NCBI GenBank assembly: GCA_012845835.1
Contig: JABAKD010000009.1
Location: 4,688,904-4,752,903, forward strand
Length of the DNA stretch: 64,000 bases
DNA from: Undaria pinnatifida
Lineage: Eukaryota; Sar; Phaeophyceae; Laminariales; Alariaceae
Reading direction: 5' to 3'
The notes beneath the pieces are model-generated. The model had not been told where the DNA came from, did no database searches, and saw only the letters and a program-made list of their open reading frames with translations. Shown one piece after another: positions 56,111 to 64,000 of the stretch. Numbering within the stretch: the stretch's first letter is position 1; every line of letters starts with the position of its first letter. The translations under genes were made by a program, and so were the position numbers.

Positions 56111-57500
56111 ACCTGCAATCAAAATGCAGATGCCCAATATTATCGAAGGCACATGTGCGTACGTACACATAGTATATTCCACGACTACAAGTAGTACGGC
56201 AGTAAACACGGGTGGGTGTAGTCGTACTAAACACAATGTGACTGTGGCCAGGATTATACTTGGGACGTGCGGCGGTGCGCTAGCGCACGCGTTTCGCTCA
56301 TTCCTCTTCGCGCATCACATCCGGAGTCAATGTACGGCTTGCGGCACCCCTGGTTTCTCTGTGCGGCACCTTCTTCCGATTTATAGAAAAATACGCTCAT
56401 GACGCTCCCTTTTCGCCGTAGACATCATTTTTGTTTTGGCGTACTCGTAGTCGAAAGTTTCTTTCCTCCATTCGCGATATGTGAGGATATTTATGGTTCG
56501 TTTTGCCGTAGCCGAGTTCTTTCTTGGGCTGTTTTCTTATCGGCAAAAATAGTTTCACGCTGGTTTTCGATGCGGGAGCATTTTTAACCGTAGAATAGCA
56601 TGACGTATCGTCTTTGTCATGGCAGTTGAATCTCGTAAAGCACCGCGTTTACCATATATATATATATATATATATTCCCGGCGCTTGCCACGCCGACTGC
56701 AAAGTTTAACCAGTCATCATTCATTAGGTATAGGAAAGGGTCAAACATGGGGTATGGGAAGTGGATGCTTCGAGGGTGCCACAAACTGCTGGCACTGTTG
56801 TTGCTTAACACCGCGCAAAGCGTGTCAGCATTTCTCTTGTTATGACTCTGTCATCTTGACTCTCTCTCAACGTTTCTCTTAAGAGAGCTGCGCTTGTCTT
56901 TTTCTTGGGTATCGGATAAATACGATTGGCTGCTTGAGCTATGCTCGCCCGGACCCATGTCCTCATCCACGACCATTTCACTTTGGGGAAAGTTTTTCTT
57001 TCATTTGCCGTTATCCGTTTTGTAGTTGTCTTCGTACCTCACATATTTTTCGACAACGAATTAAAGCGTTTCTATACACAAAAAACACCCAGATGTCCGC
57101 CTACAACCAGAAGGCAAAATGAACGAGTAATATCATCATTTTAAGTATTTTTGGGCACTATTTACGCATATAGTAACAAGTGTTGGACTGGTTGCGTAAT
57201 GCAAGGCCAAAAAACTTACCGGGAGCGTAAGTTTAATCCTAGTGTTGGTGATATCATTTTTTCCCGCGAGATATATACAAAAAAGAAGGAAATCGGTAGG
57301 CAGAATCTGTTTGTATGGTTACTGGCAAGGGGACTCCCCATCCATCTCTAAAGAGTAACTTCAAACCGCAAGCTGTGGCTCCGTCATACCCTATCAACGA
57401 CCTACGCCGAATTTCCAGGTCAGAAAGGCTACAAATTCAGAACTACAAGAAAAAAACTGAAAATATGTATCTCAATATCCTGGACTCCCTCCAAACCAAG
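56111..57500. repeat. Segmental-duplication block B5, distal part (matches 34730-36500)
   Basis: ACTTGGGACGTGCGGCGG, GCGCACGCGTTTCGC, TACTCGTAGTCGAAAG and TTTAACCAGTCATCATTCAT match block A5. Confidence 0.65.
56654..56675. repeat. (AT)11 microsatellite
   Basis: A 22-bp pure AT run that replaces a short non-repetitive piece at the matching place in copy A (near 35225). Confidence 0.95.
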
Positions 57501-57504
57501 ACAT

Positions 57505-58480
57505 GATCTCAAACGTAAACATACCACTGCATGAATCCGCCTTTCCTCGCCCGATCTTCAACCGCAGCGCCTTGAATTCTTTCGATATTCGCCCACCTGG
57601 GTACAGGAACACGCCCGACACCGGTTCCCAGTTGCTCGCCGTCTCTTCCAACTTTTCCCAGGCCAGGTTCGACGACGATCGTCGTCGTCACCGGGCAGGG
57701 GTTTCGGCAACACTGCCGCATTCCACGGTAGGCGAGTAGTGTCGGATGAGGGATTTCCCCGCACCACCCTTGCATCGCGATGTAGCCAAACGACCATGTG
57801 CTCCACGCGTGCAGATGGGTCGTGCTGAATCGCGAGACTGAATACTTCATGTTCCTTGCGACAAACAATATCGCGCGACATCTTGGAACATTTCGCTGGG
57901 AAACCATGGTCGACAGCGTCATCGATCAACACCTCAAACACGCCCACACGATCTTGTAAGCTCATGGGTGGTTGAGACCACAACGTCAGCGTGACGTCAT
58001 CATCCACCGCACCAGTCGAATCGACGCCCGGGCCGAACGTCGGGATAGCAACCGCCACTTGCAGCACAGCACCATCGTTGGCCTCACCCATAGACTGAGC
58101 TGTAACGTCCACCCCAACTCCAACTTGACGTCTACACGCTCTCCGTAAAGATGCCTCGAGCTGCGTCACGACGTCGATGTCGCGTTTCTTCTCCCATATG
58201 CCTCTACTACCTGATGATTACCACATCGCCTCCCCGGGCGGAGGTGATCCAGAGCACGGTAAACGGTTACGGTCCCCATGGGGTATCATTGATACCGTAG
58301 AGTGGACACGATTGCGTCTGAATATCACCCTCCTGGATCAATGGCGTCACCACACACGCTTGCCCCACAGACGCCTTTGTTACCGCAGATTGCGTCACTC
58401 TCAGCTGACCCCGCACACCCTCTACCCTTTCCTCGGCCAATGTTGTAATACTTGAACCAGAATCCATACCCGATGACCTC
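57505..58480 (-). pseudogene. Ty3/gypsy-like protease and pol linker, copy B
   Basis: On the minus strand a possible retropepsin active site, DSGSS, lies at 58450-58464, followed by ITTLAEERVEGVRGQL. After a frameshift come IPTFGPGVDSTGAVDDDVTL, VFEVLIDDAVDHGFP, CSKMSRDIVCRKEHEVF, and DPSARVEHMVVWLHRDARV. Protease then linker with a P-(P/S)-A-R-V-E-x-M phrase is the order expected in gypsy pol. The polymerase palm is not recognisable downstream. The peptide matches copy A (36505-37260) closely in the linker. It is a decayed element; the 203-codon frame at 57558-58169 is the longest surviving piece. Confidence 0.6.
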
Positions 58481-60300
58481 AGCAGCCGCGGAAGTACCAG
58501 GATCCGTGCGAGACCAACGGGATATGCTGCGTCCGTTAGTCCAAATGCTGTTCGTTCTCCATCACATCCAACTTTGTGTCACCAGATCCGACAGGTTATA
58601 CGACCTAGACACGCGCAGGAGGAATGGTGTTGAAATCTCCACACCTGCCACGCGGTTCCCTGTGGCTGAACCGGAACGATATGAAGAACTGGCGTCGAAT
58701 TCTGTGGCCAGGACCGTTTGAAAGCCTGGTGCTGCACCATGTTGGTGATCCAGGTATCAAGCCGCGCCCCTCTCTCCAGCAGGACGTACGAATGTACGCG
58801 GAGTTGGCATGCTTCTGTGATTGCTTCAGGCGCGCCACATTCGGTCTTCGTGGTAACCACCGCTGCAGACGGCCGTCTTGTTCCAACTAGCTCTATTTAT
58901 GGTATATACAGGGCTCATCCCGGTCATCTAGCTCTGGGCATGCTTAGTGGGGCTGCTTGTATACTGCTGCTGCTCCTTGGTCGTCTGGCCGTGGCCCTGG
59001 CCATAGACGTCATTGTTTCGCTTACCCTGCCGGCATTAGTGGCGATTCCCTTTTGCTTTTTAACTTGCATGCCACAAACGAAACACTCGTTTTTGACTTA
59101 TTAACGTTTCCGCTCTGCTTTTACGCCAGCGTCCTTGGCACTCTCGACTTAGTCATGACATCTAGCAGCACTTCCCTGCGGCTTCGTTTCCGGAGCGGCC
59201 ACTGACTTAGCGTCACGACGCTTTGCGGCTTGCCGCCGAGTCGCATCGTTGGCCTCAGTTACAACCTGGCCCCGTTGCTGTTTGGCAATCATGCTGAACA
59301 GTGCTCCATGATCATGCGTTTCGACATCAAATTGCATCTTCATTTCCGTCGTGGGGGCGCAACGTCAGTGGCTCAGTTCAGCCTGTACTGTCGACCTTCG
59401 TGATATACCATTTCTCTAGGCTCGTTTTCAGCAAGGTATTTCCGCAACGCAATGTTTTTAATCAGCACCCTGACGTGTAAGGTAGACCGCTCGCATCCAT
59501 TATTTTAGCACATGGAGTACCTAGCGGCAAAATACCTCATCACTCGTCAGCAAGGCATCAACAGCAGCGAACGGTTTAAGCGCTTTCGTCAGCTCCTCGC
59601 CTGAGAGATCGACGGTAGCCTTGTCATCGTAGACCTCATCAGCCACCATCACATGAGTCTCCGAGTCTAAGAGCTCTCGCTTTCTCGCCAGCATCATGTC
59701 TCCTCCATATTCCAAAATGATACCCATCTGCTGCTCGTAATCCAGGAGAGGCAAGAATATTTTCTTGATATTACTGAAAGGCAATAACACCACAAAACAC
59801 CTTGGGCGGTCTATCTCCCCCAATCGTTACATTGACCTCCGGTGTCGATCGGCAACGGGATTGGCCTCCACCTCTGTGGTTACTCCAACACTCAGAATAG
59901 ACCCCGCCAGCGCCCTGCGATCATGCTCCTATTGCTGTTGTAGAGTCTCTTGCGAATATTTTTTTAAACTGCATCGACTCGTGAATGCGGGCCCGGTGGT
60001 GCCAGATCCGATAGATTCTCCTCGTAGGCTGGGAGTGCGTTTGTCCACCACGCAAAAGTTCGTTAGTCATCACATGGGGAAATGCCACACCGTCGGCCAA
60101 CTGACCTCCCCGTCCATCTCTCAAAAGTCACTAGAAACACTGAGAGGAATTTGCACTCCCTCACACATTGCATCCAAACTTGTCTACGATCGGCATTATG
60201 TGGCCACATCGATTAACAAGTGTGAGAGGCTTGGAGGCCAGCGCCAAACAAGCAATTCTGCGTGCTATTATTCGACGACATGTTGCCGTGAGTAGTGCGA
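58481..60300 (-). other. Possible gag-side remnant upstream of the gypsy-like pol
   Basis: The minus strand has relatively coherent open frames. One at 59521-59823 (100 codons) is acidic and helix-like around LLDYEQQMGIILEYGG and LSGEELTKALKPF. One at 59149-59343 is basic and ends near a KRRDAKSVAAPETK segment. They lie 5' of the protease on the same strand, where gag should be, but I see no capsid or zinc-knuckle motif, so the assignment is by position only. Confidence 0.3.
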
Positions 60301-61423
60301 AATCCTCGTGATTAAATGGGAATTGTAGATATGCATTAGCAAAATATAGGCGGTCTGAGTGTTCTCCGTCCACTCTCTGATACGCGCATGTAGCAGGCTG
60401 TATGTCTCGCTAACATCTAGTTTTCCTATCATTGATAACCAGTAGAGGTCCCTCAGTAGTACAGGTTAAAACGTGTCGGTTGCCCGCCCCAGTACATGTG
60501 AAGTCGATCGGCATACATGGAAGCATCGAGTAGTGCCAACAGTCTGAGTAGCGCAGGTGGCCGGTATACGCCAGCATTTTTGGCTGGCACATGCTGGCAC
60601 TACCGAGGGGACACTACGGCGATACGCCCATGACATCTCTCTCTAATAACATCCAGCGCATAATTTACGTCCTAAATTTGTTTCCCATGCAAACAATGTG
60701 CACAGGGGTGCTTTTTTTTCTCGAGGTGACCAATGAGCGCATTGCCAATACATGTCGCAATAGAATGTGCTGGACCTAAACCACGGCCCTCTTTAAAATC
60801 TGGCGCTTAGAAGTGACGCACTATATCCGTGCGTCGCTTGTTCCTTCAACCTGTTCGTGGTGAAAACCGTTTGGCGTTGCTGCCGAACCATACCCTGGCA
60901 TATATTTGCGTGTAACGCTTCCCAGTTCTCGGGCGGACGTCAAATCGCTTTTGATTTTTTTTACTACGAGTACCGGGGACGTCCGATGAGGTTCCAAGGC
61001 GTGCTTTAAGCACTAAACACACCACACGTTATCTACGCAGTCGAAGCTACGGTTTGGCGGCCGCGTTCTATTTTGTAATATACCTCAAAAATACACATTC
61101 GATAAAAAACTATACTGCTGTGATATTTTTGTCTGTCGTTGTAGCGTCCAAACCTATCCGCAACCCTAGCTACTATGGATGGTCACCCAACATGCGTTGG
61201 TTACCGGACGACGGCTGTGGTGGACGTGGGCGTTCTTGTATTTCGATTTCGGAAGCTTGCCGGAGCCATTAACGCGAATAACTACAACAATAACTGTATT
61301 AGAAGCGGTTTCGCGACACACACACGCGTCTCACGCATTCATACGCTGCTGGGCCAAAAAGTATAGTCAATATTGTTAGTCGTTTTGACGGTGCAAAGGC
61401 AGGGGTGGAAACGAGAGAAGACC
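60301..61423. other. Unrecognised sequence
   Basis: Short motif-free frames on both strands; no repeat shared with the rest of the window. Confidence 0.5.
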
Positions 61424-61682
61424 AAGGCTACGGTAGGGGGTACCCCCGTTTTCACTAGTGTGTTTGAGCCACTCGCACGAGTGGCTCTGTACCTCACGGA
61501 TGAAAATGGTTTAGGCAGTTGTTTTTGAGCAGCTTAGATTACCTTTGCATCGCGGATTGATTCCGAAAATATAAAACATGAAGAAAACGTACGATAGCAA
61601 AATAACAAAGGGGTTACTCGCGCAAGTGACCCCTAGCCACTGAAATTCAAGGCCCAAAAGGGGACCCCCCTACCGTAGCCTT
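61424..61682 (-). mobile_element. MITE-like element, copy 2 (inverted, 259 bp)
   Basis: Begins AAGGCTACGGTAGGGGGT and ends CTACCGTAGCCTT. It is the complement of 3988-4251 throughout. It contains a 10-bp perfect hairpin, GAGCCACTCG/CGAGTGGCTC around CA, and a second one, GGGGTTACTCGCGC/AAGTGACCCC. Flanking bases (AGACC left, GCCCA right) show no clear target-site duplication. Confidence 0.82.
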
Positions 61683-62876
61683 GCCCAGAATATCCAATTT
61701 TAATACTGTACCATCGCCGTTATAGAACACCCAGCCTCAACGATAATGTGTGATCTTCTAGAGGGCGCACGTTAATTTTGCCTCCGTCGTACTTGACGAT
61801 TTTGGTCAAAAAGGATTTTTTTCAGTCGCCATAAATAGGACGGCTGAAAGAAACGGATATGGCACATGCTAGGCAGGTAGGGGGGGGGTACTCAGGTTGT
61901 GCACCGTCTTAGTCATATCACATTACACCCTCGCATGCCTACTATGCTGAGACAGAGCGCGTCGGGGTTTTACCAACCAACCAGGCATAGCTAGCTCCGA
62001 ACGCGAAACCCCGTGACGTGTTAGGCCAGTCGCATGTCGTGTGAACCGTATCCTTCCTAGAACTGCTCGTAAAATGGACTTCAGCTGCTTGTATCTACGA
62101 TCTTGCTAATGGACGACAGCGCCAAATGTTTGCTTGTTTATCCATTCAAGAGACAGCAACGTGGATTCCGTTGCATATGCCTCTTTGGTGCCTTGCCATA
62201 TTTGCACTACGCAATGAGATCATTCCATCCGTGGGGATATAGGGTTTCCGCCCCGCATATTTGCTCTAACTCGATGACCATCATGGTTACCGTTCAAAAT
62301 GAAAAACGAAAATATACCGGTACAAGTTCTGTTTAGCTTACGCAGTGGTTGGCATGTTCTACAGCGTCGTTGGCAACCAACGCCGTCTCAATACACATTT
62401 TCCTGTTAACAGCGTCAGTGCCCACCGTGGCCAGCGCGAGGGGTTACAGAAATATTGCTTCTCACACATTCGTCTGTCAAGCAGGTAGACCTTTTGTCTT
62501 TTACACCTCCTTGCAACAGCATTATATGTTGTACCTCACAAAAGCTATGGTACACTCCGATCATCGACCTCATGGCCTCTGTGTTAATAGTATTCGCACA
62601 GCTCTACTAGAATACCACACTTCAACGAGTTTGGGGTTTGAGGAGGCCCGTCGTTTAGAGAATAGCTTTGCTCAAAGCGTTACCTCTAGCGTATCACAGG
62701 TCTAATACAATCAATATGCTTTATATTCCAACTAACAACAATGATGAAAAGGAACCGAAGATCAACAAAGCTCACTGATAATTTTTTTACCCCTCCTGCA
62801 AACACTAATGAAATGACCAATAACAAAAATGATTTCATGTCGGTCGAGCTAAACTGTGTGAATATATACACATCAT
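61683..62876. other. Unrecognised sequence upstream of the Penelope-like fragment
   Basis: A 118-codon plus-strand frame at 62349-62705 precedes the readable reverse transcriptase. It could be a divergent N-terminal part, but I recognise no motif in it. Confidence 0.4.
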
Positions 62877-63618
62877 GCTAGACAAAGGGTTTGCACAATT
62901 CCGAGGAGTGGTATATAATCAATCATCCGGCATATTAATGGGCACTGCACCCGCACCCGATTTAGTGAACGGTTGTGCGTTCATGCATGAACTCAATTTC
63001 CTAAAACTTATGATAAATATGTATTTGCTCTATACGAGAAACAGCATTTAACCTTTTTACCCTCAAAGTTCATTGAACAGTAGTACGGCAGTAACACTGA
63101 AAGATTCAAAGATAATATATTAACGGTAGCACCAGGCCTACCAAATATGATAGGTCCTACTTTGAACAAACTATAAGCGGAAGTGAAGGGAGGGGGGGAT
63201 GTATGGCGGAATGTATCCGGAAAACATCCTAGATGACCAGGGTGAGCAGGTTGCGAACGCTGTATCTCTCAAAAAAGAACAAAGAGTGCAAACAGTGCAT
63301 TTTCTGGATATGGAGATTCTTCAAAGAACGCCTGGAGTGTCGCGATTCCGAATGCATGATAAACGGGACCACATGGAGACACTGAAGCAGTACCGTAGAT
63401 ATCCCCAACAGTGAAACACGATTATCAAAAAGTATTTGTATGCGACCCGCCATTGCCAACTTTGTCGATTTCCAATTAGGTGCTCGGAAATTCATTTCTT
63501 CCTGGTAGCAGCAGCTAAGTTGATGATGGACATAATTCGACATGGTTATGCCAAAGATCGTGTGCGGAGACAACTGATAAGGTACGGCCTGGAAAGGCCT
63601 GTAGGTATCCGAATTTGA
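62877..63618 (+). pseudogene. Penelope-like reverse transcriptase, palm to thumb (decayed)
   Basis: GFAQFRGVVYNQSSGILMGT (from about 62887) leads into APAPDLVN, the G-x-x-M-G-x-x-x-A-P-x-L-x-N box of reverse transcriptases. Next come FMHELNFLKLMI, and ERFKDNILTVAPGLPN, where the catalytic Y-x-D-D has become FKDN (near 63103). GGMYPENILDDQGEQVANAV, then FLDMEI with YRRYP, the TGA also seen at the left end of the window, and the CQLCRF/HGYAKDRVRR segment follow. At least one stop and two frameshifts occur. Loss of the catalytic aspartates shows it is dead. The order fits Penelope-like elements; the GIY-YIG nuclease was not seen. Confidence 0.65.
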
Positions 63619-64000
63619 GATCATTTGGATGGGTTTCGCATGATAAGGTTGGCGGTTTATATTAGGCGAAGTTAGGAACTAGATCGGAGGCACGCGCCTC
63701 CGATCTCAGAAGCTATCCCGGGCTTTGGTGGAAACAATTAAAGCTACATCTCTACGAAGGAACGAAAGTGAGTACTCTCCGAAGACCTGCTCAATTGGCA
63801 GACCTGCAGGGGGCCCTCTGTATCCCCTACCTTTAATTTAACATGTGGCGTCGACGGCAGGATCTTCGACTCATGGTCTAGTTCGTAGAATCGGAGTTTC
63901 CCCGAATCTCCCATATTTCTGCATATGCGCCTCATCAGGGTGAGCTAGTGTTAAGATACGGCCTCGAAAGGCCTGTAGGTATCCGAATTTGAGATCATTT
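63579..64000 (+). repeat. 374-bp tandem repeat, right-end copy
   Basis: Identical in plan to 280-701, with no indel over the whole overlap. CTGTAGGTATCCG at 63599 and 63973 gives the same 374-bp period, and the perfect hairpin recurs at 63682-63705. It continues beyond the window. Confidence 0.85.

Overview
The window is eukaryotic nuclear DNA from a repeat-packed region. There are no bacterial-style operons or ribosome binding sites. I see no intact long gene, and almost every recognisable protein signal is a decayed retrotransposon: two non-LTR (LINE) families, a Penelope-like reverse transcriptase and a Ty3/gypsy-like pol. I could not fix the species. An alga or other protist is a guess from the style of the elements, not a result.

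Layout. The first and last 701 bases are the same sequence at a constant offset of 63,299 bp. They hold the tail of a Penelope-like reverse transcriptase and a 374-bp repeat. From about 4.3 to 37.3 kb (copy A) and from about 46.7 to 58.3 kb (copy B) the same series of diverged blocks occurs in the same order, which indicates an old segmental duplication. Copy A has been swollen by insertions: a foldback element (4.7-6.0 kb); a 12.3-kb stretch (6.24-18.5 kb) dominated by an 8.3-kb satellite array with a two-part higher-order unit; and a triple nest (18.9-30.1 kb). In the nest a LINE is split by a foldback element, which is split in turn by a 7,524-bp inverted-repeat structure whose arms carry head-to-head reverse transcriptase fragments. 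A third LINE copy (32.8-34.4 kb, minus strand) carries a 235-bp insert. A 500-N assembly gap sits at 37.3 kb, against a long C run inside a foldback copy.

The 38-46 kb part holds foldback fragments, a SINE fragment and mostly unrecognised sequence. Copy B holds an orphan C-terminal thioredoxin exon (48.56-48.71 kb), foldback arms, the LINE 3' half, a degenerate GC/TA-rich array (53.9-55.5 kb), a tRNA-derived SINE with a poly(A) tail (55.5-55.8 kb) and a gypsy-like pol remnant. A 260-bp MITE occurs at 4.0 kb and, inverted, at 61.4 kb.

Nothing here works as a pathway. The history is one of repeated insertion, duplication and decay, and insertion order can be read from which element interrupts which. 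The strongest candidates for something undescribed are the 7.5-kb palindromic element, the foldback family it landed in, and the satellite with its alternating 89/140-bp spacing. Identity levels quoted are by-eye estimates.
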